Shown: positions 11,431 through 24,519, numbered from the stretch's first letter. The stretch: DNA of 64,000 bases from Vanessa cardui (GCF_905220365.1 NC_061143.1:7998001-8062000), one strand, 5' to 3'. Numbers and translations: made by a program. Notes: generated from the sequence alone by a model not told the origin.

Positions 11431-13260
11431 TAATTTTAGTGTCTACAGACTGTTGCTTTTTGTACAAAGTTCTATAACTTTAAATGGTTTATTTTATTTA
11501 AAAAAATATTCCCATAAGTTTCCCTTATATTAATAAATTGTAGTTGAATTATATTTTTTTTAAATAAAATAATTTTGACCTCAAATATTGTTAATTACTA
11601 TTAAAATACGTTTACATCAAAACAAGCTAAAATATGGAACAAAAAATATTTGTACTACAAAATATACTTACTAACTATTACTATAATTTCACATTAAAAT
11701 ATGTATATAGTATGAAATGAAAGATCTTGAAAGAGCACGCTGTATAAATATCCAAATATAAACTACATACAGAATAAGTAGAAATGTAACTAAGAAATCT
11801 ACCAAAGATGTGAGCGCAAACACTCGCACGTGTTACGGTAACTTCTGCTTTACATAAAAAACTAAATATATTTTAAAAGGAACATAAAAAATCAAAGTAA
11901 CCCATACAATTCAAATAATATATTTTTGTACAAGTAAGGCTGAAAAAAAGTTAATTTTGAATAAAATGAATAATGTCAGGACTTAATAGTTTTTTCTGTA
12001 CTTATACAACTGGCTTGAAGTTCCATTTTTAACGAAAAAATTTAAAAAGTAAACTAGAAAAAGAATGACGAGAAATATTTATTTTATATTGTTAACACTA
12101 TTCCGTAACGATTTGCAAAAACCTAGTCTTGTTGTTCTATGATTAGGGAATCGTATTAAAACTGGATGAGAAGATAAAACTAAATATTAAGGAAACTATT
12201 TGGTACAAAAAAAATATGTTGTCAATTCGAGCATATCGTCGTTGCTACTGAAAAACTCGCTATGCGTTTTTTCATATTTTTCGATTGCTGTGCCGCTTTA
12301 ATCGTTATTTCAATATATGGAAATTTCAAATTTTTCAAATTTTTGTAAATACTAGAAAAAGTCTAAAACCAATCCAAGCATTTGCGACATTTTAGAAAAT
12401 AGACATGATACCATTTTTATTTTATAAAATGTGGCAGATAGTCAAAGTTATTATTTCTAAATATATCATTATTTATTATTCTATATATTATTTCTAAATA
12501 TATATAAATATTTGTTTTAAAAAAAATATTTTTTATTATTTTTAACAAAATGTTTCTCTTATTGAGGAATCTAAATATGCTTTTACTCGAATCATTTTAC
12601 CTCCAATTTGAAGGATAAATTTTAAACCGAAAATAGTTAAATCCACCATCAAAGTAATCATAGTCATTACCAATTACCAATTTGCGAAAGTTATAACATC
12701 TTTAACGCAATTACTCATTAATCCGATATGCCAACAATGTGCGGTTTTCATCGCTAAGGTCTATACCACGATATTAATTGATCATTGTTGTTCGTGTAAT
12801 GGAATCGTCTCGCTATTTTAATCTTTATGAAGACGGATCGTAATTTATTGTGATGTGAACTTATGTATACCACATTATTAGTACATAATAATGCGTAAGA
12901 TTTTGGCGTCTCGTGTTAATTTAGGTATTAGTCCGAGTAAATGATTTATTATATACATATGTACTTATATATATAAATATATGTCATTATTGATGGTAAC
13001 GTAATATTTTATGATTATGGCTTATCGATGTTTAATTTATTGATTTTTTTATAGATATAAAACATTTTATTTAAATAAAATTACACATCCAGCAGAGAAG
13101 GTATTCAGTATATAAATAACCAGGAATATTATATGTATTCATATATTTAATATTTTTTTTTAATTTTCCTCTTCTTGCATGATTCTCAACAGAGTCTTGA
13201 CATGCCTTGATCCAACATAACTGTTGTATTTGTATCGAATTCTGTCGTATGGACTGCTAG

Positions 13261-13547
13261 TCGAGATGGCCCAGTGGTTAGAACGCGTGTATCTTAACCG
13301 ATGATTACGGGTTCAAACCCAGGCAAGAACCGCTGATTCATGTGCTTAATGTGTCTTTATAATTCATCTCGTGCTCAACGGTGAAGGAAAACATCGTGAG
13401 GAAACCTGCATGTGACATATTTCATAGAAATTCTGCCTCGTGTGTATTCCACCAACCCGCATTGGAACAGCGTGGTGGAATATGTTCCTCAAAGGGAGAG
13501 GAGGCCATTAGCCCAGCAGTGGGAACTTACAGGCTGTTGTTGTTGTT
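13261..13547 (+). mobile_element. tRNA-derived SINE (family 1), full length
   Basis: A box (TGGCCCAGTGG), B box (GGTTCAAACCC), body and (GTT)n tail. Imperfect target duplication GTATGGACTGCTA versus GTATGGATTTGCTA. The frames at 13381-13618 are SINE body and not genes. Confidence 0.9.
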
Positions 13548-14239
13548 GTATGGATTTGCTACAAGTATTTTTTATTAAAATTCCTTTACACATAATAACT
13601 TACATACGACACCGATAGAGATTATTTAATAAATTTGATAAGTCAATTCGAAAGAAATAGTGAAAGAGTATAACACAGAAATGTCTCCACAAATAATTCT
13701 AGGAATATCTAACATTGAACTTGTGACGTCAAATACGCAAGTTTACTTTGCGTCGTTTGCGTTCATTTGTTTGCGCAAACATGCACATTTGTGGAGGGCA
13801 ATGATTTACGAGGGCTTCTGTTTAATATTTTTATTCGCGGAGTTATATTATGTTCGAATATATTTATTACTACATGAGTCGAGTTGGTTCAGTCACTGTA
13901 ACACGTAGATGTTCATCGAATTTCGATGATTTAAGTATTTATCTATATTTAACTTGTGTGTATGTGTGTTTCTCTGTTATAGGATTTTCGTGTTACATTT
14001 CTCTCCATTTTAATGTTTTAGCATTTATTTCTCTTATCATATTTAATTTTTATCAATAATTGTATATATTTGTCTATCTATTAGTAACACAGTATATCGA
14101 AACCGTACTTGTTGACTTTTAAATAGAATACGTTTTATATAATCGTATTTTACTAAAAGAACTTTAGATTACAATTATCGTATGTTCTTCTCGGCTGCAT
14201 CTATATTCCGAACATGGAAAATTAACGTAAGTAGCAGTT

Positions 14240-14305
14240 TAATTTAGCCTTACATTTCTTTAAAATGATGATTCAAAAATGCTTGTTAAATAAAGCATCT
14301 CAATC
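14240..14305 (+). repeat. Short LINE 3'-end fragment
   Basis: AAATGATGATTCAAAAATGC followed by TTGTTAAATAAAG matches the 3' tail of the LINE at 19.1-19.6 kb. Very short and diverged. Confidence 0.4.
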
Positions 14306-14575
14306 TCTAAATCACAGCTGTACCTATGAAAACTTTCTTTATGAGTATATTTTGGACCATTTGGGTGCAACCATAAGAAAGAAATAATAATATATAAAGA
14401 TATAAAGAAAATTAATATAAAAATATATAAAGAAATTTTTTTGCAATATTGGCATGATAACAGTTTATAATTAGTGAATGAGAACACATTGAAATGTTCT
14501 TATACGTATTTAATCACTTTATAAACATTCACATATACTTATAATAATATATATATGACGTCACGCATGGTCAAC

Positions 14576-15993
14576 TTAATTCTCCGCTCTTACAGCTGCA
14601 GCTGCTTCGTACTTGCATACATCGACTTTAACGTGACGATATTCTGTAAAAAAAACAATATAAAGTGTTAAGAGCTTTTGATTGGCTATTTGCGGCTGCA
14701 GCTCAATGTGTGCGTATGTATATAAAAACAACATCACATGAAAAAATCAAACTTGAAAGACTATAAAAGAATATCTGTTTAAATGTGTGTGTCCAACACA
14801 TACATAAATAATTATATTGTAATTTTAACTTACGTTTCTTTTCATCGCAATTGTATTCGTATAGGTCACAGTTGTCATTGAACATTCTAGAAATTCCCAA
14901 GGAATCCTGTCCACATATTGGCACGAAATCGTGTTGACATTGATCAGCCATCTTACAGAAATTAATAACCTGTAATTATGAAAGAATATAAATAAACTAT
15001 CCTTTTATTAAATATTTAAGAAATCTTGTTACTCACAGGTTCTAAGGGAAAGAAATAATCCTCCGCCTCAATTTCAACATGGCTCCAAACCTCTACAGCA
15101 TACTCTAAGATAATTAAACCTGAGAAAAAAAGCAACAATTATAAATACTCATACTTACCTATTTAATAATAGTAATGTTTGAATGTATAGGTTTGCTAAG
15201 CAATCAATCGCTTGAACGACTGATCAGAAATGAACGAAATTTATAACAAAGATGTATTATAGTTTGGAATAGCCCATAGATTACTTTTACAGAAAAAATG
15301 TAGCGTACACCTACCACCTATCGCCGCTAGTGAAATTAGTGTTTTCTAGGTGATAATATTGAACTACACAAAATCGTACAATTATGCAGTTCAATATTGT
15401 TGTTACATTAATAATAATAGATGGAAGGTTACTGAGAAAATTTTCACTCGATGGAAATAGTCTAATATAATTAAAAAATATATTTTAAGTCTAATAGCCT
15501 TTATGTAGAGATATCTACATAAAGGCATTTCTAAGACACTGTGTCCATTACATTTATTATGAATACAGACAAATATCTTGCTTATATTTATCTGACCTGT
15601 AAATAAACTAGATTAATTACTATGTGATAACAAAGCACAATTATATGAAGCATTACTGGTCTCGTTCCCTAGAGCTTCTCAACGGTTGACAGCGCTTATA
15701 CATAAATAGCGGGATTTCAACTAACATATACATGGCTTCCATAAGATCTTTCATATATTCCATTGCCACCGAGCTCAAAATTACCATAGAAATTCTTCTT
15801 CTAATATTTATTATGATAGAAATTCAAGTGTTCTGATTGCTTTATCCACCCATCTCTAATTATAGATATATTACCTTGTAGTTATTATGATACTATGATT
15901 TAAATCAATTGAAAAACAAAATTACAAAGATATGTATATATAGAGATGTTTTTTATAGATATACTTACTAGCTAAAAGCCTTCTTAATATCAT
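14576..15993 (-). CDS. Small secreted Kazal-like protein (gene A)
   Basis: Four exons on the minus strand: 15969-15993, 15037-15119, 14834-14969, 14576-14643, all GT-AG, giving 103 residues. Residues 1-21 are a signal peptide beginning MILRRLLASLIILEYA, so the product is secreted. An acidic linker follows (VEIEAEDYFFPLEP). The third exon carries five cysteines in order C-x5-C-x7-C-G-x14-C-x6-C and the last exon a sixth (VDVCKYE): a Kazal-type plan. Kazal domains usually inhibit serine proteases, but the residue two after the second Cys, the usual P1 site, is His here, so inhibition is uncertain. It faces gene B head to head and shares with B and C the phases on either side of the cysteine exon (0 and 1). 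A minor polyA signal variant lies near 14509-14514. Not matched to a named gene. Confidence 0.8.
15497..15526. repeat. Perfect inverted repeat, 13-bp arms
   Basis: GCCTTTATGTAGA (15497-15509) and its complement (15514-15526) around a 4-nt centre, inside intron 1 of Kazal-like gene A. Confidence 0.6.
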
Positions 15994-16344
15994 ATCACAC
16001 AAGCGTTCTAATCAACGTTCAACTATGATCTAGTTTAGTAACCAATGGAATTGTTTACAAAGCAAAGTGAACTATGGCTGTAGAACAGGATATTGAAACA
16101 AAACATAGGCTCTTGTCGAATCTATATGGATCACTAGGAGATCATAGTCAGAAGTAAAACACCTTTGGTATGAAAAAAACAATGAATCAACGATATTCTG
16201 GTATGGCTTTAGCTACGTGCAAATGTTATTTATGGGTATATTACTATTAAACTTCCACATATAGCGAGAATCTCTCGTGATAAATTGTAATGATCTTTTT
16301 AATACATAAAATGTAACTCTTTTGATTTTCATTAAAATGCTTAC

Positions 16345-16560
16345 AATTTCAGTGGGCATCCCGATGGATCTTCTGATGGTGATGGGATGAAAATATTACT
16401 AATTAATTAGCCTTAGGAACTAGGATAGTATGTCCCTTATGTATCTGGCCCAACCTTCTAACCGAAACACAACAACATGAAGATGTTTCACGGTAGAATA
16501 TATGATGAGTTGGTGGCAGCTGGTACAGCTTTGCACGATGCCCTAACACCAATATAACAA
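16345..16560 (+). repeat. Dispersed repeat (family 3), diverged copy
   Basis: Shares GGAACTAGGATAGTATGTCC, CACGGTAGAATATATGATGA and GCACGATGCCCTAACACCAA with the full copy at 52925-53217. Confidence 0.65.
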
Positions 16561-16640
16561 AAGTAAGTAGGCGAGTTAGGTGTGTACGTCTTAATGTAAA
16601 CTATTTGCTTAAATTAATTACATTTCTTTAGAATATAATA

Positions 16641-16914
16641 TCGAGATGGCCCAGTGGTTGAAATGAGTGCCTTTATGAGGCACCCGATGATTGCACATTC
16701 AAACCCAGGCCAGCACCGCACATTTATCTCGTAACCGGGGGTGAAGGAAAACATCGTGAGAAAACCTGCATTTATCTAATTTCATAGAAATTCTGCCACG
16801 TCTGTATTCCATCAATCCGCATTGGAACAGCGGGGTGGAATATGTTGCCAACCTTCTCCTCAAAGGAAGAGGAGGCTTTAGTCCATCAGTGGGAAATTTA
16901 CAAGTTATTGTTGT
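16641..16914 (+). mobile_element. tRNA-derived SINE (family 1), diverged
   Basis: Starts CGAGATGGCCCAGTGGTTG and ends before GTTATTGTTGT. Anticodon region and body differ from the younger copies, so it is older. Confidence 0.85.
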
Positions 16915-17449
16915 ATATATTTCTAAAGGGGTAATTTTTTAAATAAGGAAAAAAACTAAAGTTTCATCCACTAAGAGAACAGTAGTATGATATTAATACT
17001 AAAATAACTCGCTTAATATTTTCAACAAGACAAAAAATATTGTAAAAGCAAGGGAAGCTTAACTCGTGTTTCATAAATTGTTTAATAAAAATCTTTGTGA
17101 GTACCGTAGCAACCGCTCCGCTGTCAGATTATAGAACCTTTCGCTAAAATAACCTTAAAGCTCTTATTTAGATGAATAACGCGAGGATTTTGTGAAATGC
17201 TATTAAGGCTTTCACTTACAAAGCTCAAAGGAACCTAAGAAGTTAAAAATTAAGGAATAAACCATCGCTGAAAAGGTTTCTTACACCTGATGCTTTAAAT
17301 CCATATTAAACTACAGCTTGAGTGGATCGGATATTATCATTTAATAGATCAATATTACACCGGCATGTGGTTGAGCATCATTATTTACTGTGAGTACATA
17401 TGTACATAACAGCCTCACTAACTTACATAAGAAATAATTAATAAGAAAA

Positions 17450-17580
17450 GTATAACACCTCGTCTCATTGCCTCCACTGGTGACAGGAGGGCTGATTCGT
17501 TTTTTGCCCAGAGGATCGGAATTGCGATTCAACGGGGAAATGCTGCTAGCATTCTTGCCACCATTCCACGCGGTCAAGAT
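17450..17580 (-). repeat. GC-richer coding-like scrap, probable transposon debris
   Basis: The minus strand reads NRNSDPLGKKRISPPVTSGG in an open frame within 17341-17577. Composition is unlike the flanks and no splice sites fit. It looks like a fragment of a mobile element or processed copy; I cannot name it. Confidence 0.3.
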
Positions 17581-17817
17581 TTATAAAGTATCTAGTTTCA
17601 GTTCATATTAGTATATATTTAGGCATTTATTGTTGTTAATTCTTATATTAATAAAATAAAATACATTGAAAGTCGAAACAACTCTTCACAACCGTTGATA
17701 TGTTTTCGTGAATATCAATTCTATATCTAGATTTAATAAGTTTGAATAGTCATTTTAAAATTAATCATTTTTAAATAATGGAGAAGTATATTGTCTATGT
17801 TTATAATATTTATACAG

Positions 17818-18060
17818 ACGGTTCAATGAGTGGAATGAACGAGATTACAGGTTCAAATCTCGGCAAGTACCACTGATTTCTCATGTGCTTTATTTTACAA
17901 TTCACTTCGTGCTCGGAGGTGAAGGAAAGCATCTTGATGAAACTTTCTGAGCTGATCATCTACCACATGTGTATTCGTAAGCCCGCATAGAACACCGTGG
18001 TGAAGTATGCTCCAAAACTTCTCCTTAAATTATCAGGACCATTAGCCCAAAAGCAAGACA
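17818..18060 (+). mobile_element. tRNA-derived SINE (family 1), strongly decayed
   Basis: Recognisable B-box area (GGTTCAAATCTCGGCAAG), GTGAAGGAAAGCATC and the AACACCGTGGTGAAGTATG block, but the A box is lost. Confidence 0.7.
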
Positions 18061-18536
18061 TTAACATACTCTTACTTTGTTTGTCTTAAAATTTAAGATC
18101 GTTAAGAAACTATTGACTAATTTCAAGACTTCCTGTTAAAATATTCTACTAATTAATAAATATGAAAAATAATTTCACAATAAAACAAAACTGTAATCTT
18201 CCTTATCCAATCAGTGATTTGCATTTGTAAATCTATTCCAACGGTTCCAGAACGGAGTAAAACATAATCATTACGTTTTAGTTGACACAAAGGATTTAAA
18301 TACATATTTATAACATCGTAAACATTTCAAACGGTTGCATTATATAATTAATAATTTAATATCTAGTATTATACTTGCATAACTCCATATTTCAGGTATA
18401 TTATGGACTATCAACACTGCGCCAGTCCGCTGCCATCTTCCCGATTACGCATCTACTCCCTCAGTAAGATTATTCGTAACACATTATTGCTTATAGATAA
18501 CGTATATATATTCTATTTCAACCATAACAGGAAAAA

Positions 18537-18843
18537 CAACAACAACAACAACAACAGCCTGCAAATTCCCACTGCTGGGCTAAAGGCCTCCTCTCCCTTT
18601 GAGGAGAAGGTTTGGAACATATTCCACAACGCTGTTTCAATGCGGGTTGGTGGAATACACATGTGGTAGAATTTCTATGAAATTTGTCACATGCAGGTTT
18701 CCTCACAATGTTTTCCTTCACCGCTGGGCACGAGATGAATTATAAAGACTAATTAATCACATGAATCAGCGGTGCTTGCCTGTATTTGAACCCGCAATCG
18801 TCGGTTAAGATGCACGCGTTCTAACCACTGGGCCACCTCGACT
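18537..18843 (-). mobile_element. tRNA-derived SINE (family 1), full length
   Basis: (TTG)n tail at the left and head at the right with both promoter boxes. Near-identical flanks AACAGGAAAAAC and AACAGAAAAAC suggest the target duplication. Confidence 0.9.
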
Positions 18844-19089
18844 CACCTTAACAGAAAAACGAGCCAAATAATCAACGTTTGACAGAAAATTTACGCGGTT
18901 GAGAGCTTGATGATTTTCGAAAAAACGGCGTTTCGAACGTCGACTTAATTGTTAAATCGGTATTTTGGAAGTTCAATTAAAGTGGAAATAAGTAGTTCAG
19001 AGAAATAATGTAGCATTATAAACAAAGAAATATTGATCATAAACTTAGTAGTGCACAGTATAGCTGAGTTAATAGTAAAAACGTAAACC

Positions 19090-19615
19090 TTAGGATTGTT
19101 CTCCTACATCCACAGTAACATTGATCACTTTGATAAAATCATTGATAATCATTGTATGTGCACTAGGAGTAAGGATAAGCTTATAACGCCAAGTTTCCGA
19201 CTCCGCAAAGTCAATAAATCCTTCTTGGGGCAAGGTATCCGTTTCTATACTAAAATTCCGCAGACATTTTTAACTTTGCCGTTTAGTAAATTTAAATCAT
19301 TTGTAAAAAATACATTGGTAGAAAAAGCATATTATTCGATACAAGATTTTATAGATGATAAAAAAGCGTGGAGTTCTGTTGACTTCAAATTATATAAATA
19401 TATAAATTAAAATATATAAATAATTGTATTTAATTAACATGACTTTGTATTTTTTAAATGTTAAAAAAGAGGAACTACTAAGTTTCTTGCCGGTTCTTTT
19501 CGGTAGAATCTACTTTCCGAAGCGGTGGTAGCTTCACTTAATTGTAAAATGACGATTCAAAAGTGCTTGTAAAAGACTACTTGAATAAAGTTTATTTTGA
19601 TTGATTGATCGATTG
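19090..19615 (+). mobile_element. 5'-truncated non-LTR LINE, 3' end with RT C-terminus
   Basis: An intact 104-codon frame (19096-19410) reads the C-terminal part of a LINE reverse transcriptase, with the typical GQGIRFYTKIPQTFLTLPFS block and AYYSIQDFIDDK. A 3' untranslated part shared with copies at 37.3, 42.1 and 59.3 kb follows, then a TGATTGATTGAT repeat tail. The RT catalytic core is missing, so the copy is dead on arrival. A CR1-like lineage is likely from the tail type, not proven. Confidence 0.8.
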
Positions 19616-20374
19616 ACTTCCATTGGAAAAGTCTATAGATCAATATAGGTAGGGACCTATTATAAAACTACTATAAAGACAAATCGAAGACAATATATCT
19701 TTAAATATTATAACGTTGATAGATTTTAATTAATTATTCAAATATTAATTCATAAAAATGGTGGATTTAGTACTCGTTGACTTGTTAGATATATTCAATA
19801 GAAGATTTAACTTTATTTGATTGATATATGATATATACCTATTTATATATATATTTGTAATTGAAATGCTGGAATAGATCTTGAATATATATTGATTTTT
19901 GACAAACAAACAGGTGATCTACTTATAAACCTTCCTGTATTACGTCATTAACTAATGGCTATCCTACCTTTACCTACCGTACCTATATATGAGCGTGTTT
20001 TAACATCGCAAATTCTATTGTCAGATGTAAGAAGCCTTCTCCATATATGTATGTACATATAAGAATGAGAACTCTATTTGACCTTATTTCTATTAATAGT
20101 ATCTTACTCAATGAAGTCATATAAAGGTTATTAATATTCAAATTACTTTGATATATTTATGATTCGAATAATTATGACAACACTGACACACTATGAACAA
20201 ATTAAACCTTTAATTACCAGTCGTTAATCTATAATAAATAATTTTGTTTTCGATAACTCGTTTATTATTGTAATTAAAACTCATTTTGATGGTCAATATT
20301 TCACGCTTCTAATAAAGCATCGAAACTAATAATCGCCATGATATTGACAAGTTAATTAGGAAAAATATAATAAG

Positions 20375-23096
20375 ATGATTATCAAATTCACGTAAGTCAT
20401 CTATAATCACGTTTATCTCTAAAACATCTAACTCATGCGCAGCAAATAACTTTACGCAACTTAAATTCCAATCCTAATATGCAATCGGAAAATTTGATGT
20501 ATTAAATATATACTAATATATTAAATATATACTTAATAATTTTATAGTAATCGTCTGATATTTTTTACTTTGACAAACAGTAGCATCATTAAAAAACATA
20601 TTAAATCTTTGATGCGCATATAAATTAAATTTATTATTATTTCAGTAATCAGTTATTAAAATGGCATATTTATCATGTTTTTTTATTTTTATTTCATGGT
20701 GCTCGTTATTTCCGCATTATCTACGAATGTCTTGTGCGAGACTTAAGTCTCGTGAACGTCGTGAGTATCATGTGTTAATTTAAAATTAAATAAATGTCTA
20801 AAATTTATACTGTACATACAACTTTATGGAACACATACAAATTAACAAAAATAATACATAGAGACGGCGCATTCGCTAAAAGGTCATTTATGAGGCTGTA
20901 CATTCAGAGATTCTAGGTTCAATGTTTGTTTCGGTCAGTAAAAAAAAATTATTGGTGGGACATTCCACTATCCATTTATATTTTAATAGCTTTCATGTAT
21001 TTAAACTGAAATTTAACAAAACTTAAATAAAGAGTACAGTTATGCAAAACATAAGCCAAGTATTTAAATTTCTTAAATATTATTTATCAATGAAAATTTA
21101 TCAATCAAAAATACTGTATAATATAATCATTACATATTTAGAAAAATAGATTTGTTTATAATGTTGTCAGATAATTTAGATGCCGATCATTTTTTTTACT
21201 TTTCATTAATAATTATGAATTAAACAAACACAAATAATTTTAAAAACAAACAATAGCCAATACGTTTGTTACAAATGAATAAAAAACTCGCTTCCCCTGA
21301 CAGAGATACGATGCGAACTGTCATCGGGATTTTACTTAAAATGTTTTCGCTTTCAGAACAAAATAGACCAGTTTTGCAGCCTAGCAGACACCTGCATACA
21401 CGATACAATTCCGATATGCGGCAAAATGGGTGATGAGAAACGAACCTTTTTGGATCTCTGTGACTTATTGGAGTTTGCGTGCGACACCAATCAAAGTACG
21501 TATATAAAGGACCTAAGATGTAACAGTCTATAACCATAACCGTATTTACCTTAAGGCACACGGAGCACGTTCCCAGATCCACCCATCCTGAGATTGCCCC
21601 GAAGAACCAACAATTTATTTCACACGTTTGTGCTCTCGTGAACTGTATTATATTCTAAAAATGCGTAAAATCTAGACACGCGGTAGCGTGTCAGCCAAGT
21701 TCAGGTAACACAACTGGCGAGTAGCACCGTGCGTAATTTTACACGAACCATTTGGGACCACTTCTGACCCCTTCATAACTCAAAAACTGTTTGACATAAT
21801 TTATATTATCGAAATTGCCATTGTTGTAAGACACAACTAACGTATTTGTTAAAAGGCTAGTGACGATAGTCGATATTAAAAGTAGAAAGCTGTAGACATG
21901 CTCTTGATTATAGAAATATAGGTATATAATAGTATATACCTATATTGTATTGTAATCGGTAGGTATATTGTTACAGTATTTAACAGTAACGATCTTAAAG
22001 TAACTGAAGCTACAGTGTGTTTAGGAATCACGTTATATTCGACACATCAGAGAAATCCTCATTCCTCCGCATCATACATTGATACAGCTCGACTATATAC
22101 CTATATTTTTGTTATTTTCAGAGGCTTATAACATATAACTTCAATAGATAAGACATGTCATATTATTTACTGTGTGGTTGCTACAGATGTTGAGTCCGTT
22201 TTCATTAACAGGAATCAGTCTCTTCTGGCTGGCTATAGAGCCATAATTACAACCAATCAGAATTTTACGAATTTACGAAAATTACCACACCCTTTATTTG
22301 AAACTACACTTAAGGCCGCCTAAATGCAAATTATTTATACATGAAAGTAAATATATACCAAAACACATGAACTTGCGGTCCACAATTTCATGGGCACCCA
22401 AAGATTCTATAATATCTATAAATCACATTGCTAGATAAAGTCGTCGCGTCATGAATCTTTCGATTTGTAGCTTATCTCGTCTCGTTGTATTGAACCAGAA
22501 TTACCAACAATTACAGGTTTCTTCACGATGTTTACCTTCAAAGCCGAGTACCAGATAAATTATAAACACAAATTGAGCACTTACAATTTCAATTTTGCTT
22601 GCCCAAGTTTGAATCCGCAATCAGTTAAATTTCACGTGGCCGTCTTATCTCTTACGCGTACAAAACTTGATACTGATATAGTACGACACAACTTAGATGT
22701 AACATCTGCAAATACAATAGAACAGATTACTGCCGATTTACACAAGCGATCGAAATAGCTCGCTATCGCGCCAATCGACGCTATTCGTCGCTGTATTCTC
22801 GCGTCAGTTCAACCCGAGAAAGCAAGTGCATGTAAATCGACATGTCAAATTGACGAATATATTAAGTCATAGGATGTTCCAAGTTAATAAATTTGTAGAA
22901 AGATTGAGATTCACATAAGAAATAAATATTGATTCGTAATACCGTTCTTAATTCGGATGTGATTCGGTTTTATCGGACATCCGACCATATACGAGTGTAT
23001 CGTATGATGGATAAAGAGATCTTCTAACATTTATTAATTTTTTTTTCAGTTTTTGTACATGTTGAGGACATGGCTGGATGCCCAAACAGAAGCTGA
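20375..23096 (+). CDS. Small secreted Kazal-like protein (gene B)
   Basis: Preferred model: exons 20375-20391, 20646-20760, 21357-21495, 23050-23096, all GT-AG and in phase, 105 residues. The cysteine exon reads FCSLADTC, then IHDTIPICGKMGDEKR, then LCDLLEFACDTN. The last exon adds FVHVEDMAGCPNRS and TGA, with the sixth Cys at the same place as in gene A. Cysteine spacing is C-x5-C-x7-C-G-x12-C-x6-C. The N-terminus is less sure: the hydrophobic run HVFLFLF is short for a signal peptide. An ATG at 20661 opens a different frame of the same exon (MAYLSCFFIFISWCSLFP), which looks more like a signal peptide but leaves phase 1 and needs an acceptor 10 nt further on (21367). The last intron carries a SINE relic. 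AATAAA at 23304-23309 is a candidate polyA signal. Secreted protease inhibitor is the family's usual role; P1 is again His. Confidence 0.72.
21916..21945. repeat. AT-rich inverted repeat, 13-bp arms
   Basis: ATATAGGTATATA and its complement with a 4-nt centre, in the last intron of Kazal-like gene B. Low complexity; may be chance. Confidence 0.4.
22511..22650 (-). mobile_element. Fragment of SINE family 1
   Basis: Contains the complements of the body (CACGATGTTTACCTTCAAAG), AATTATAAACACAAATTGAGC and a decayed B box. The open frame here is SINE-derived. Lies in an intron of gene B. Confidence 0.65.
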
Positions 23097-23359
23097 TGAA
23101 AGATTATGATTATACATTAAAAATATTTTACGCAACTAATTGCAATTATTTTATATATTTTATATATTTTATTTTAATATAGTATAGGAAATGTATATCG
23201 TCGCAGCAACGAATCGATCTGTATCTTTGCATTTAAATAATCTGGAAACTGAACTTAGGATATACTAATGTTGTCTTAAATTTTCGCGATTATTACACAT
23301 TTAAATAAAACTAATTATAACGGATGAATCGCGTATATTAATTATTTTTTTTTTTTTTT

Positions 23360-23420
23360 TTAAAACATCCCGACGTTTCGAGCACTTTGCAGTGTTCGTG
23401 GTCACGGGTAGACTTAGGAT
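23360..23420. repeat. Short interspersed repeat fragment
   Basis: After a T-run, CCCGACGTTTCGAGCACTTT and GTGTTCGTGGTCACGGG form a block I associate with widely dispersed insect repeats. Class unknown. Confidence 0.35.
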
Positions 23421-24519
23421 ATACTTTTTATTTCATTAAGCTCGGTAGCAAACCCGCTGTCAACAACTAATTATATATTAGTAAAAAAACGGCATGTTCA
23501 TCCTTAAATCTAAGCCAAATTTAGCTAAAATCATACAATTAAAAATGCAATACTTATTATTATAAAAAAATACACACAACTTTTCACATTTTATCAAAAA
23601 TATGTAAAGGCTGCTGTCTCAGTCAGTTAAGATTCCAAAGTCAAGAAAGTCACAGAAGTCTTAAAAATATATTGGATGGATCATTAAGAGTTTGGAAATT
23701 GACAGTATTTGTACCTACTCCCATGTATCTAAAAGCATTTAAACCCCTTGACCTTGTGCATAATTCTGAACGTTTTGGATTGGTATTTTGTATTTCATAG
23801 AGAACGCAAATGGGTCTGCGGACACCCTATAATATGTTTTGCGAAGTTCACTCAATACCTACCGCCGTTACTGAAATCGATCAGGTATTGAATAAATGTT
23901 TTAATGGAATTGATTATACTTAAAGCTACTAACAAAAAAGAAAAGTAAAATGTACGCAGCTGTCACGAATTGTGAATAATATATTTAAAGTTTAAATAAG
24001 AGACAAATGATGTGTCAGTGATAAAACATTTCCCTTTATACAGCGATTGTCTATGTATCTTCTCAGGAACAAAAAACCGTCTTTTATATAAGTGTCATAA
24101 TATCATCGTCATTCTAAATTATTTTATAATACAGTAGGGTTTCCAGCCAATTTCAACTAGTTTCTACACCTTTTATTGACTATGTTCTCCTAGTAATAAA
24201 AGGTAATAAAACCAACAATGAACTGGATAACAATATATATAAATTGATCGAATTAGCTGCAAACTCGATCGATACCATCTTTTCGTATATTCGATCTTTC
24301 CCCCACTTACTCTATTTCCTCTAGTAGTAGAAATATTTACAACAAAAATGATACACTTATAAACGCATATAATATAATAGTGCCGAACGTAAAACAAAGA
24401 CTTTTTAAAAATAAAAGTGCGTACAAAGTCGCAAACAATATCTAGTTAATTATAACGAAGCAAGATCATACACATAGTTACTTTTTTGCGCAAAAAAATA
24501 GCTTTACTTAAATATGTGT

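Larger units (their letters stand above)
5641..14575. other. Intergenic region of repeats and GC-rich patches
   Basis: About 9 kb between the n-syb upstream region and Kazal-like gene A without a supportable gene. It holds three SINEs, a hAT-type MITE, copies of dispersed repeats and a few GC-richer patches listed separately. The stretches 7800-8650, 10100-10830, 11440-13240 and 13560-14240 are AT-rich with nothing recognised. Confidence 0.5.
15994..20374. other. Spacer between divergent Kazal-like genes A and B
   Basis: Holds four SINE copies, a family-3 repeat and a LINE 3' end, listed separately. Promoters of A and B must lie at its two ends but no clear core motif was recognised. The remaining DNA is AT-rich and featureless to my reading. 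Confidence 0.5.

Noticed and set aside
15121..15160. First exon of Kazal-like gene A at the GTAAGT donor near 15158
   Set aside because: The intron would be only 39 nt and no ATG fits. The exon at 15969-15993 gives a good signal peptide and the right phase.
18518..18721. Similar 60-80-residue frames starting MKENIVRKPACDKFH at 13.4, 18.5, 30.5, 43.4 and 63.7 kb (and related frames at 6.6 and 9.2 kb)
   Set aside because: They are translations of the SINE family 1 body. Their similarity follows from the repeat; there is no start context, splice support or codon constraint.
21220..21582. 120-codon minus-strand frame with many cysteines
   Set aside because: Antisense shadow of the Kazal exon of gene B and its flanks; the plus strand has canonical splice sites and the family pattern.
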